From positions 4,402,001-4,466,000 of the forward strand of contig NC_016460.1 of assembly GCF_000226115.1 (NCBI RefSeq): a stretch of DNA of 64,000 nucleotides. Direction: 5' to 3'. The notes under the pieces were generated by a model that made no database searches, was not told the DNA's origin, and saw only the letters and a list, made by a program, of their open reading frames with translations. The stretch is from Thermothielavioides terrestris NRRL 8126 (lineage: Eukaryota; Ascomycota; Sordariomycetes; Sordariales; Chaetomiaceae). Made by a program: the position numbers and the translations under genes. Position 1 is the stretch's first letter, and each line of letters starts with the position of its first letter. Below are positions 24,816 to 35,098 of the stretch, piece by piece.

Positions 24816-25382
24816 CGCCTAGGTATCGATCTACCTGTAGGGGCTATATAGAAGAAGGAAGATGCTATAGCGCCTACTAAGTGCCCTTAAGGTTAGCCCC
24901 AAAGGAACATAGAGGCTATAGACAAGGCCGCTAACAAGGCTACGAAGAAGGCTATAGGCGCTATAGCACCCGCCAAGCGCCTATATAGCCGCCTTCGGAA
25001 GGACCTAGTAGTAGCCAACCTATCGACAAAGGCCTCCTTATAAGAGGTACCCGCTCTAGTAGTATAGACTAAGCAGCCCTCGGCACTATAGACCGTAGCA
25101 CCGTAGCCTAGTACGTCTGAGGAGGAACCTACGCCAAAGGCCCCGGTTGAACATATAACGGCGCTATAGCCTACGACGCCTAAGAAGATACCTATACCAA
25201 TTGAGTATATTCTAGAGCCGCCTTCGCCAATGCTTTCGACCATTGTAGTGGCTAGTCCAGCTCCAAATATACAGCGTAATATATACGCCCGCTAGGAGGA
25301 TATTTAGGAGGAGTAAATTACTAGATTTAGAAGGAGGAGCAACGTAGTAAGGGCACTACTGTTTTTCTTATAGCCTAGCATT

Positions 25383-25600
25383 TGATACTAGAACCGTATT
25401 ATATATATAAATGGATGATAACCCCTCTAGGAAGGCTCTGGGTTAGGGTTGCTCTATACAGGGTTAGCCCTATATAGCCTATACGTACCCTATACACTGC
25501 CAAGAATATCTTGGCAGTGGAGGGAGCCTCCCCACTTTAAATCCATCATCACTTATTCCACCATTGTATCTATATACTACTATTGCGTGCCACCGTATCA
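25383..25600 (+). repeat. 3' LTR of the plus-strand chromovirus
   Basis: The 218-bp repeat runs from TGATACTAG to ACCGTATCA, so its ends form a 6-bp inverted repeat (TGATAC/GTATCA). The junction with normal-GC DNA at 25601 is sharp. Confidence 0.9.
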
Positions 25601-25605
25601 CCCGG

Positions 25606-27556
25606 TTTGATATTTACATATGCCTTTCATGGTCTCTACGCTATAAAGGCAAGTTTACTCATCCGAGCTCAAAAGTCTCTCAGCAGCTCCCCTGAATCTG
25701 CGCCGCAAGTTGGTTTACCAGACAGCAAAAGCAAGGAAACTTTAGACACCAGTTTCATGAGGCAAGCGCTCCACATCTCCATTCAACTACACGAGTGTAG
25801 TGCACGGTGTATTCCGTACTCGTTTTGAGAGCGGCCAATTCTGCAAATGTTACTAAAGTAAGTCGGAGCAGTCTCAGCTGATGCAACTATGTTGCTTTTT
25901 TGGGGCGATCAAGGAACGTTTCATGATGGAGTCTTCAGTCCAGGTGAAACCCGTGGTGAAATTACGATGGAACGGTGAGAAGAGATACCTAAGGAAGGTA
26001 AGCCAAGAAGGGGCATTCGCCTGTGGCCGACTGGCTTAACTGCTCCGTTCTCTGTACTGGACATGCCGCAGCATGCAATAATACCTTAGAGTATACGGAT
26101 TGCAAGTTAAGGGAGTTAAAGTTACCAAGTTAATCCGGAGTGGAATCCGTCCAAGCAGGATCTGGACTGACTGCTGCCCGACGCAGGTCGGACGTGACAT
26201 TTGCCGCCAAGGAGAGCCAAGGAGAGGCCGGGGAGCTTTGGCGAGAATCCTGAGGTGCGCCAGGCTCCTTCCTTCACTGGCAATTGCCTGACGCCCATCC
26301 GCTAGTGTCACTATTGCTGTGCCGCGTGACCCCGGCCCCGTCAGATGAGGCCAAGCGTGGATAATGGCAATTCCCGTGGCGCTTATTGGCTTGCATTCGG
26401 CAGGCTGATTTCGATGCATCTTTTTCTCAATATGGCTACGAGCAATTCTCTTAAGGCCCAAGTCATACCAGAACCATCAGAATTATTGGAGGCTATGATG
26501 AACTGGCGAGATGGATGAATGCGGAGGGAATGAGATGCACCCTGCCGGCTGTTCAGTGGCCTGAGCTCTCTCTTCAGCAAGCTCCGCTCCGCGGAGCCCT
26601 GCCTGCTTTTCTGCGGGTTTGATGCCTCTTTCTGGGCCCTTCCCCGCAAACCCCCAGCCGAGTGAACGAGTCGAAACTAACGGAACTTCCCGGCCAACAC
26701 GGCACGGTCAGCTGGCTGAAATGGAGCAGGGTTTCTCAATGCCACAGTCTCGGCGTTGTGCAATGGACCAGGCAGTTCTAGGTTTAGGGCGAACTGCGGG
26801 GCGCAAGAGGAAACCATGGACTGCACTAGGTGCTTTCTGGCAGTGTCGAAGCGCACCAACGACTGACCATGACTTTTGGAGGAAAAGCAATGAATTGGGT
26901 TGCCCGATTACGGATGGAAATTCGGCCACTGGCCGGCTGCGGCCCTGCACCGTTTCGCTCTCGGTGACCCTTCTTGGCCAGTTCGCCAATTTGCTGATCG
27001 GATGGTCAGGAGACTCGCTTGCGAGAGCTTGCGTTCAACAGCGCAGCACACGGTCTTCCGTTGGTTGCCACGCACAATTTCCTCGAGTCCTCAGTTCCTC
27101 AGGTTCATGCCGGCAGGCAACGGCAGCTGAGTTCGACGAATAACTACCTAGGTACCTATTCCGTATTCCGTACAGAGCACGGATTATGTACACAGAACAT
27201 TAGCGAAGGCACCTACGGACAGACAGTGGAGCTGAGGCCCCAGACTGTTGAGTCGCTCGAGACTTGAGCAGCGCACCATCCATCATCCGATCCTCGCTGT
27301 CTGCCGTGCCGCGTGTGCGACGCCGGGCCTCATCTTCCGAGTCGGCGTGCTCCGCACTTCGCAGCTGCCGCACGAAGGCCGCTGTGCCTGTTCGTGCGCC
27401 AAGTCCGTTGCTTCAGTAAACGACCTGATTCCACGGTAACTGCCAAGCAGTGACTGCGTAACTCCGGCTGAGAGCGAGCCAGTCAACCATGCTGCCAGCC
27501 AGTCAGCAGCAGTCCTCGCTCCCAGCCCAGGGAATGGAAGCACCCCAAGCCCCTCC
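25606..27556. other. Intergenic stretch, no gene seen
   Basis: GC content is normal from 25601. Frames of 60-174 codons occur on both strands (for example around 26620-27140) but none has a recognisable domain or a credible splice structure. I see no RNA gene or transposon end before the small DNA transposon at 27565. Confidence 0.55.
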
Positions 27557-27564
27557 CCCCTCTC

Positions 27565-27955
27565 GGTAGACGTTAAAGAGGTCCCGCCAAGACTAATTTC
27601 GGCCAATTGTCGGCAATGTTTTTACAGCGTCAGTACCCCCGCCAAGACCGCCAAGCGGTTTGCACTATCGCCAACGGTTAGTTCGCCGGGGGTACAGGGG
27701 GCGGCGCCAGCCCCCCGCTGGTTAGGGTGAGGGTTATAGTTAGGGTGAGGGTCAAGGTTAGGGTGCGGGTTAACTTCGTTTTCTTTTTTTTCGATTTGGT
27801 TGAGGTTTCGCGAAGCTGTTGCTACGAGTCTACGCAATTCTCGTTGTTGATGTTGCTCGAAGTCGTCGCGGCCCCGTTCACCCCGTGGCGATTGTAAATA
27901 CTTGTAAGCGGTAGTCTCCGAAATTAGTCTTGGCGGGACCTCTTTAACGACGACC
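27565..27955. mobile_element. Non-autonomous TIR transposon with telomere-like core, copy 1
   Basis: This 391-bp element is bounded by a perfect 8-bp target duplication, CCCCTCTC, at 27557-27564 and 27956-27963. Its terminal inverted repeats are about 37 bp: the outer 6 bases (GGTAGA left, GGTCGT on the right arm) have two mismatches, then CGTTAAAGAGGTCCC and the next 17 bases match perfectly. The core has a GC-rich palindromic patch followed by degenerate TTAGGG-type units (GGTTAGGGTGAGGGTTATAG, about 27719-27770). It has no coding capacity. An 8-bp duplication is typical of hAT elements and a few other superfamilies. The second copy is at 39124-39525. Confidence 0.85.
27719..27772 (+). repeat. 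interstitial telomere-like repeat (copy 1)
   Basis: Seven or so degenerate units of TTAGGG type (GGTTAGGGTGAGGG, TTAGGGTGAGGGTCAAGG, TTAGGGTGCGGGTTAAC) lie inside the small transposon. They are too diverged and too internal to be a chromosome end. Confidence 0.75.
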
Positions 27956-27963
27956 CCCCTCTC

Positions 27964-28679
27964 TCCGTCCCCCGGAAATTCCTTCATTGGGACTCTCCAA
28001 GCCATGCAACCTTGGGCTTTGACTGGGGCTACCCTGGGCCTCTGCCACTAGCGTCTGCAACTTAGCGGGCCCTGGGGCAGCCTGGGAGCGCACGCTGGCC
28101 CCAGATTTCCGCACCGTGGAACGAGAGATCGCCGTCTTCTCCACCCGACACCGACCGGCTGGATCCTGATGTCCCAATAAATAGTATACGCGGTGGGCCG
28201 ACACCACGCGCCCGTCTCCCATCCCGCTCTGCTCTCCTTCAACGTCCCCCATCCTTCGTTCCCGGCTGTCTGGAACCCCCCCCGCGCTTACTGCCGAATC
28301 TAGAGACGGGGGTAACCAAGCCTCTCTCTATCACACGCCCACACGCACGAACGCACGAACGCACGCACACACACGCACACACACTCTTTCTCTCCACGGC
28401 CGGGAAGAAGAGCTGTTGCAGCGCCTCGCAGGGAACACCAGGACGCTGTCCCCATTTGGCTGCTCGTTGTCCTTATCCTTACTCGCCAGCACCCCGGTCG
28501 CCGGTCCAGGCCCTGGCCTGCTATGCTCCTGGCTCCCCATGACTTGAGAGGCCCCCTCGCCTGCTTTTGGCCCTTTCACCTTGGCGCTATCCCGCCGTAT
28601 TCCCCCAATGACCTCCGAAGTGGGTTGAACATGCGCGGTTAGTCAGCCGCCCCAGAGTTACCGCCATATACCAGCCGAC
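27964..28679. other. Upstream region of the CAG-repeat gene, with CA-rich microsatellite
   Basis: No convincing coding frame is present. A microsatellite of ACGC/ACGA/ACAC units occupies 28335-28383. C/T-rich stretches typical of fungal promoters precede the start codon at 28680. No TATA box was identified. Confidence 0.5.
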
Positions 28680-29751
28680 ATGGGCCTCCAGCTCGAGCCC
28701 ATCAGCCAGAGCCTGGAGCAGTACGGTCCATGGCGCTTTGGGGATATTCGACATCAAGAAGACCCGCGTGCCGAGCTCGAGGCGGCCTTGCTTCAGACAG
28801 CAGCGATCCCGGGGCTCGCCGACACGCTGCGCGAGATCTCTCAGGCAAGCATAACTGACCGCACCGGCCCCGCTCGTGCGGAAGCGACGCGCCCGCTGCC
28901 GAAGGTGCCGAGGTCGGGCTCCTCTAGCCCGGGGTCTCCGGCTGCTCCTGCTCCGGCGGCCGGTCCCAGCAAGACTTCCCGCCCCCTCTTCCCGCGCACG
29001 CTGGACCCGTCACTGGCGTTCACCCGAATCGTCCCCTCCGGCGCGGATGTGGTGACTTTCCCGCTCCGGCCAGCACCACATGAACGCCCCAAGCCATGCC
29101 TCAAACGTCGACGCCCGGACACGGATGTCGACGGGCACAACACGGCCTCGCTGGGATGCAAAAAGCGGCGTCTGCTTCGCAACCTCGTCACGTCGCGCCT
29201 CTCGCAGCCGTTCTCGCTTCCGGCCACGCACATTCTCAACCGGGAGGCCGTCGCGACGGGAGAGACGCGCTTCCTCAAACTGGCGGCCATCATGTCGGCG
29301 CGGCGGCTCAACAGCGCCGTGGCGGTACACTCGCCGGCCCCGTCGCAGCAGCAGCCCAGCCCGTCCACCTGGCTGCGGCGCGCCGCCGTGATCAACCGGC
29401 TGCGATCGCGGGTCTGCGCCGAGGCGGCGGAGCGGGGCCACGTGTATGCTGCCGATCTCGCGGTCAAAGCCGCCGTGTTCCAACAGGGGGGGCAGCACGG
29501 GACGACGACGGCGTCGCTCGGCGGGCGATACCTCGTCTACTCGTCGAGCCACGGCCCCAGCGCCGTGCAAAGCCCCAGGCCGCCACACTTGGTCCTACCC
29601 ACAACAGCAGGAGCAGCAGCAGCAGGAGGAGGGGGAGGAGGAGGAGCGTCCGGTGCTCGACCGGGCCTTCTCCACGTACGAGCGGCCCCGACCTTCCCAA
29701 CAACAACCCCAACACCAACACCAATACCAACACTCGCAACAACAACAACAA

Positions 29752-29801
<50 letters not shown>

Positions 29802-30248
29802 AGCGTCCCATACCCCGCTACCAGCACCAGCACCAGCAGCAGCAGCACCACCACCACAACCACAACAACAGCAACAACAACGACAACAACAACAACAACA
29901 TGCCTGCGCATCCCGAGCCCGCGCCTCCGCCCACTGCGCTCCCCGGAACTGCGCGTCACACGCCCGCTGGTGCCGCTCGAGGAGGTAGTAGACGACCTGC
30001 TCGACGGCGCCGACGAGGCAGGGTACGTGGCGTTCCCGACGTCGGAGCACGAGAGCCGGTACGAGGACGAGCCGGAGGAGGTGTACGCTGATTTCAGTGT
30101 CATTTTTGGCGGCGGCGGGGGCCGCGGCGGGGGGGATGATTCCGATGAGGAGGGGGCTTCTGCTAGGAGTGGTGCAGGTGGGGATGGAGAGCATTTCGAG
30201 GATTATATGGATGATTTGGATGGGATTCCGTGGACTATACGGTGCTGA
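28680..30248 (+). CDS. Low-complexity protein of unknown function with CAA/CAG repeat
   Basis: A single uninterrupted 522-codon frame; I do not recognise a named domain. The N-terminal half looks structured: an acidic segment (residues 1-60), a basic patch CKKRRLLRNL near 160 that could serve nuclear import, and helical, Arg/Ala-rich stretches to about 270 (FLKLAAIMSARRLNSAVAVH, TWLRRAAVINRLRSRV). Residues 310-400 are encoded by a long CAN trinucleotide array that reads as poly-Thr and poly-Ala in this frame. The C-terminus is acidic and Gly-rich, ending DYMDDLDGIPWTIRC. The frame is chosen because it alone stays open across both the array and the non-repetitive flanks. A fungal nuclear protein is a guess. 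Confidence 0.65.
29697..29901 (+). repeat. CAA/CAG/CAC trinucleotide array inside the coding region
   Basis: An interrupted (CAN)n array has its purest parts at 29736-29805 (CAA then CAG) and 29866-29899 (CAA). All three forward frames are open through it, giving Thr/Ala, Gln or Ser/Asn tracts. Confidence 0.9.
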
Positions 30249-31089
30249 GGGCTGGTCTGGACTGGGCGGTCATAATCTGTTTGTTTGGGTGCTGGGAAGG
30301 GATGGGAACTTTGCTTCGGCTGGGTGGTATCAAGGTCATTGGGCTCGCTTGGGGAAGGGAGGCATCTTCTACTTCAAGCAAGGAGTTTTGGGTATAGCGT
30401 GGCGCTGTTGCTGGCGGGAACGGCATACTAATTTCTGCAAGCAAGCATCGTTTGGGAGGTCATGTGTGTTTGTTCTGTATGGCGAGGCAAAATTCTTGTT
30501 TGTTCGTGAACTCAACTGTCTGGTCTCAGAATCCCAGTCCCCGGCATGACGGGGACATCGATCTGCTGTCTTGCAGACCATTGTAAAAGTCGAGAGACGC
30601 ACAGGCTGAGAGGGAATAGCAGCGGTCTTTGTGCGGGCATCCGTCAATGGAGATATCACGGCCGTGGCGTTCAGGGAATGGGATCGGCGTCCACATGCTC
30701 TGTCCCTTGGTGCGTGTCGAGTCCCCCGCAGTTCAGGGACAGCACACGAGACCACGGCCTGCAGTTGCGGGGCCCGCCCGGCACCGGCCGACATCCATCC
30801 ACTGCGCCGCTCCACTGCAGCGGGACAGGACAGCGACCTGCGGGTGGGGCATGCAGGCACCCCGCCAGACTAAGCTTCAATCAGGGATAACCTCACAAGA
30901 GCTCTGCGTCTCTTGCCCGCAGTTATCATCTCTATCTCTCTGCGTTTAACCTCAGAACCTACGTTTTGCCGGCCGCTGACGATCCTCTGTTTCCCAAGGC
31001 TCGTCTTCGAGGAAAGAGAAAAAGAAATAAAAATAAAAAAGAAGTAGCGCACACTTGGCTGCTAAACGCCCCCGACAACGCCGCAAACC
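30249..31089. other. Intergenic stretch, no gene seen
   Basis: This holds the 3' flank of the CAG-repeat gene and the 5' flank of the OHCU decarboxylase gene. Short overlapping frames have no protein-like features. An A-rich run near 31015-31045 lies 45-75 bp before the OHCU start codon. Confidence 0.5.
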
Positions 31090-31996
31090 ATGGCAACCGC
31101 CGACGCCTCCCCCGCCAGCCCAGCAGCAGCAGCAGCGCTCTCTCTCCCGCCCATCTCGGCGCTCCCGACCCTCCCGACCGCCGCACAGACCGCCGCCCTC
31201 GATCTGCTCTTCGAGCCCTCCCCGGCGCTGCACGCCCTCGCCCTCCCGACCCTGCGCGCCGCCGCCTTCGCGTCCTACCCGGACCTAATCGCCGCCGTGC
31301 GCACACAGCTGCTCGCGCTCGCCGATACTGCTGCTTCCGCCGCCGACGCGGACGCAGATGCAGATGCAGACATACCCACGGGTACAGACGCAGACACAGA
31401 CACAACCGGGCAGCTGAAGACGGAGGCGGGGGACGACGACGGCGACCAGCTTAAGAACAGCGCACAGGCAAAGGCGAAGAAGGCAAAGGCGGATCTGTAC
31501 GCCATCCTGGGCAGCCACCCGCGCCTGGGCGAGCGCAGCCACGGCGGGAAAACCAAAACGGAGGACGCAGCGGCGGGGGCGGGGACCACCATGAGCGCGC
31601 TCAGCCGCGAGGAGCAGCGGCATCTGCGGGACGGGGCCGACGGGGAGGGCGCCGCGGCGGCGGAACTGGCGAGGCTGAATGCGGCGTATGAGGCCCGCTT
31701 TCCGGGGCTGCGCTATGTCGTGTGGGTGAATGGGCGCGGGAGGGCGGAGGTGGTGGCGGATATGCGGAGGAGGATGGAGAGGGGGGATGTGAGGGCGGAG
31801 GAGAGGGAGATCATTCAAGTGGGTTCTTCACTTCGTTTCCTTGTTTTCTTCTATTATTTTCTCTCTCACACGCCCGCCGGGGCTTGGGAAACTTTTTGCT
31901 AACGTGGCTGTCGCTGGGCAGGCCATGTGCGATATCGCGGCGGACCGGGCGCGCAAGCTGCTGCAGAAGGAGGAGGCCGCCAAGGGAGGCAGCTGA
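31090..31996 (+). CDS. 2-oxo-4-hydroxy-4-carboxy-5-ureidoimidazoline (OHCU) decarboxylase
   Basis: This enzyme converts OHCU, the second intermediate after urate oxidase, stereospecifically to (S)-allantoin in purine catabolism, probably in peroxisomes. The model is join(31090..31818,31922..31996), 267 aa. The 103-nt intron starts GTGGGT and ends GGGCAG (phase 0). Splicing restores the family's C-terminal helix (IIQ then AMCDIAADRARKLLQKEEA), which the unspliced frame lacks. Key marks are LYAILGSHPRLGERS with the catalytic His at 143, then LARLNAAYEARFPGLRYVVWVNGRGR and MRRRMERGD. Residues 84-134 are an Asp/Ala/Thr-rich then Lys-rich insertion between the N-terminal helices and the active-site loop. 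No neighbouring purine gene is visible. Confidence 0.9.
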
Positions 31997-32790
31997 GGAG
32001 GATGAGCCGGCGTATGGGAAGATACGGGCCAAGCAAGACCCGCGAGGTCAGGTCTTTAAGCCGGTCACCCGACAAGGCCTGCGCTGCTGTCACCTGCGAC
32101 GTTCTCTGCGATCACCGCCGTCGGTGGAGCTCCACAACCTGCCCTGCCGGGCCCCCTTTCGGCCGCGGTAGGGCTTTCCCCGGCTGACGAAGTGGAGGGC
32201 GTGGCCCGCAGCTTCTTACAGCGATACGTAGCCGTTGACCACGGACAACCCTCGATCCACAGAGCTGTATTATCATCAGGATGGAGCACGAATAGTGCAC
32301 CCTTGCCGAACGACAGATCAGGAGCAGTAAGCACCATCAGATCGTATCTTCCGCAAGGGTCCGCGAGCTAGATCGTTGAGCGCCCGCCGGGCATGTCGGG
32401 GCGAGGAGGGATGCTGCCGTCCCCGAATGCCGGAGGCGAATGTGAACCAACCGTTCGTCCGTCCTCTACCGGTTTGTGACTTGCTGCTAAGGACGCAGTC
32501 AAGCCTCGATGCATGAATGCAGGTAGGCAGGCATCTGTCATTAATGTCCCGGCCGCGGGGACCAGAACGCAGGCATTAGGTGGCGAACATACCCCAATTG
32601 GGACCTGTTTGTCATGGCTCATGGCTCCAAGAAAATGATACCGACCGCAGGCTCAGGCAGAACAAGCCGGACTCCGAAGCGTCTTTCTGCCGAATCGCAG
32701 GGGACGGTCCGGCGAAGCCAGGGGCGGATGCAGCACGGCGGGCCGCGCCGGGAAATACTTAGCCGGCCGACCCCCTCCCCCTTCCAACGC
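31997..32790. other. Intergenic stretch, no gene seen
   Basis: Only short overlapping frames are present. The last part is the promoter region of the aldo/keto reductase. Confidence 0.5.
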
Positions 32791-32802
32791 GGCACCTGGA
32801 CT

Positions 32803-32810
32803 TATAAAAA
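32803..32810 (+). promoter_or_regulatory. TATA box of the aldo/keto reductase gene
   Basis: TATAAAAA stands 97 bp upstream of the ATG at 32907 in an otherwise GC/CT-rich promoter. Position and match to the consensus are good; the transcription start is not known. Confidence 0.55.
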
Positions 32811-32906
32811 TGCCTGCAGCGGCGCAACTTCTTTTACGCCGTGCATCATGTGAATACCGGCAATCGACAAAACACAGCATACCCGCCTACTGAGTCAAAA
32901 GCCAAC

Positions 32907-34135
32907 ATGGCGCCCCCCGTGCAGCTCCCAACCCGCAGGCTCGGCAAGGATGGTCCCGAGATCACGGCCATCGGCTTCGGGCTGATGGGACTGAGCACGG
33001 CCTACGGCACCGTCGGGTAAGTTGCCGACAGCGCATTTGCCCCGGTCTCCGCACGTTTGTTTCATGCCGCTGACTCGGCAAGGCAGCTCCGACGAGGACC
33101 GGCTCCGGGTTCTCGACCGGGCGTGGGAGCTGGGCTGCACCAACTGGGACTCGGGGGACATGTACGGCGACAACGAGGACCTGGTGGGCAAGTGGTTCGC
33201 CCGCCACCCGGACCGCCGCGCCGACATCTTCCTGGCCACCAAGTTCGGCCTGCGCCCGGGCGTGCGCGAGGACGGCACGCCGGGCCTGCTCGTCGACAGC
33301 TCGCCCGAGAACTGCCGCCGGCAGTGCGAGGCCAGCCTGCGCCGCCTCGGCGTCGACCGCATCGACCTCTACTACATCCACCGCGTGGACGGCAAGACGC
33401 CCGTCGAGAAGACCATGCACGAGCTGGTCAAGCTGCAGCAGTGCGTTTCTTTTTTTGCTCCTATTGCGCTTTTCCGCCTCGGTTCATTTCGAATCCCACC
33501 CCACGGCCCTAGCTGTGGACTAACATCGCTGCATCGCGGCTCGTTTGCACAGAGAGGGCAAGATCAAGCACATCGGCATCTCGGCCTGCTCGGCGGCGAC
33601 GCTGCGGCGCGCCTGCGCGGTGGCGCCCGTGGCCGCCTACCAGGTCGAGTACTCGCCGTGGGCGCTGGACATCGAGGGGCCCGAGACGGACCACGTGCTG
33701 GGCGCGTGCCGCGAGCTGGGCGTGACCGTGTTCGCGTACGCGCCGCTCGGGCGCGGCATCATGACGGGCCGGCTCCGCTCGCCCGACGACTTCGAGCCGG
33801 GCGACCTGCGCCGGCTGTACCCGCGCTTCAGCCGCGACAACTTCGCCAAGAACCTCGTCCTCGTCGACCGCTTCCGCCAGATGGCCGCCCGCAAAGGGTG
33901 CACGCCGGGCCAGCTGACCATCGCGTGGCTGATGGCGCAGGGGCCCGACGTGGTGCCGATCCCGGGCACCAAGAATGTCAAGTACCTGGAGGAGAACGTC
34001 GGCGCGGCGCGGGTCACCGTCAGCGAGGCCGAGGAGCGCGAGATCAGGGGCTGGATCGACGAGGTCGGCATCGCGGGCATCCGCGTGCCGCCGGGCCTGC
34101 TTGACGAGTTCAACGACACGCCGCCGCTGGAGTGA
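32907..34135 (+). CDS. Aldo/keto reductase
   Basis: This encodes an NADPH-dependent oxidoreductase of the aldo/keto reductase superfamily with a cytosolic TIM barrel; the substrate is unknown. The model is join(32907..33016,33087..33440,33553..34135), 348 aa, with introns of 70 nt (GTAAGT...GGCAG) and 112 nt (GTGCGT...CACAG), both phase 2. The start at 32907 gives the expected first strand, LPTRRLGKDGPEITAIGFGLMGLS. The catalytic tetrad is visible: Asp58 and Tyr63 in NWDSGDMYG, Lys89 in FLATKFG and His135 in DLYYIHRVD. The cofactor region VPIPGTKNVKYLEENVGA is near the end. Order and length fit the fungal YakC/AKR13-type group. The 3-prime neighbour is on the same strand but 960 bp away, so no shared regulation is implied. 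Confidence 0.93.
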
Positions 34136-35098
34136 GGGGTGGGCAGTCGGGAAGAGCGGTGGTCGGTGAGAAGGAGAAGGGCCGGTGAAGGGGACGGCGG
34201 GGATCAGCGAGATTGCCACCCCATCCCAACAGTTACATTATTCGGTCGCAAAACCGTGGAGTTTTTAAGTTTGCAACCCCTGTGTCGAGAGGGAATTGAA
34301 AGCGAGATCGGTTACAGAAAATTAGCACGCTTTCTTCCGGTCCGACTGGAGGGGAGAAGTCACGGCAAACGAGCTTAGTCTCTCCTTGAAGATGCGAGCT
34401 GGTGAAACCTGGTTTTAACATGGCAGAACCCTGGGCGGCGAAATCTTGAATGCCCGTGATTCGGATGGAATTGTGTTGACGCAGAGCCAACCGTGTGTTG
34501 TTGGCTGCGTGTGTCTCGACAGGGGACCGGTGAAAGCGGTCTCAAGGGCTCTCCCGCGGCAGGGCTCAACCAGCCATGGTTCAATGACTTTTCCTGCATT
34601 ATTCCGGAGGCATGCAACCAACCTGACCCCGGCGCCTCATTCAATTGGCCATCGCATGCCATCCGATGTCCCGGTACTCAGTAGCTCCTGCGTACCTTCA
34701 ACAACACTTCACGAAGCAACTTCACGAGTCCACAGCGACCACGATGGCATTCTCTTGGAAGACGTGCGCTTGGCTACTGCACAGTAGATCGTCCGCAGCT
34801 GAAGGCCATGTCTTAGCCCGATTTGCCTCTAGTGCTACCCACAAACCACACTACTGCGTGCTTATGTGTCCTGATGGACTTTGCAGCGCCGATGGGTCCC
34901 AGCCTCAACCCTCGGGAGTCAGCCCTTGGCGGCGGATATCCGAGAGGGTGTTGGCGCCGCATTTGACGCCAACCACGTGCAGACGGCGGTCATGAGCCCC
35001 CCTGGTAGTCAGCGCCACCCGCTTTTAAGGCGCAGCACTCCCGAACCTCTGTCTTGTCTTGTGGGGTCATTAGGAGATCTCAGCATGACTGACCCTCG
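34136..35098. other. Intergenic stretch, no gene seen
   Basis: The 3' flank of the aldo/keto reductase and the 5' flank of the DUF2235 gene. Frames of 60-116 codons overlap on both strands without recognisable content. Confidence 0.5.

Larger units (their letters stand above)
17242..25600 (+). mobile_element. Ty3/gypsy chromovirus, RIP-inactivated, complete with LTRs
   Basis: This 8,359-bp element lies on the plus strand. The 218-bp LTRs (17242-17459 and 25383-25600) have TGATAC...GTATCA ends. The flanking 5 bp are CCCAG (17237-17241) and CCCGG (25601-25605), a target duplication with one transition. In order the inside shows a zinc knuckle remnant (about 19831-19880) with a charged Asp/Arg/Tyr tail, a protease motif (YLDLGAS near 20606), reverse transcriptase (FIDNIVIYLDN at 22255-22287), RNase H (about 22690-23060), an integrase zinc region and core (VITIDFI near 23705), and a C-terminal chromodomain (about 24660-24815, YEVKYILK). 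TAG/TAA codons replace Trp and Gln throughout, so it is inactive. It is a different family from the 2394-9954 element. Confidence 0.92.

Noticed and set aside
24893..25243. 116-codon minus-strand frame in the second chromovirus
   Set aside because: Lies in RIP-mutated DNA, where the loss of TGA and the strand bias of TAG leave chance open frames; no recognisable content.
27719..27772. Chromosome end or former telomere
   Set aside because: The units are degenerate, internal and contained in a transposon with target duplications; the second copy has the same core.
27571..27949. TTAA target duplication for the small transposon (piggyBac-like)
   Set aside because: TTAA fits copy 1 only because its arm is palindromic there; copy 2 has TTAT/ATAA. 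The 8-bp duplications fit both copies.
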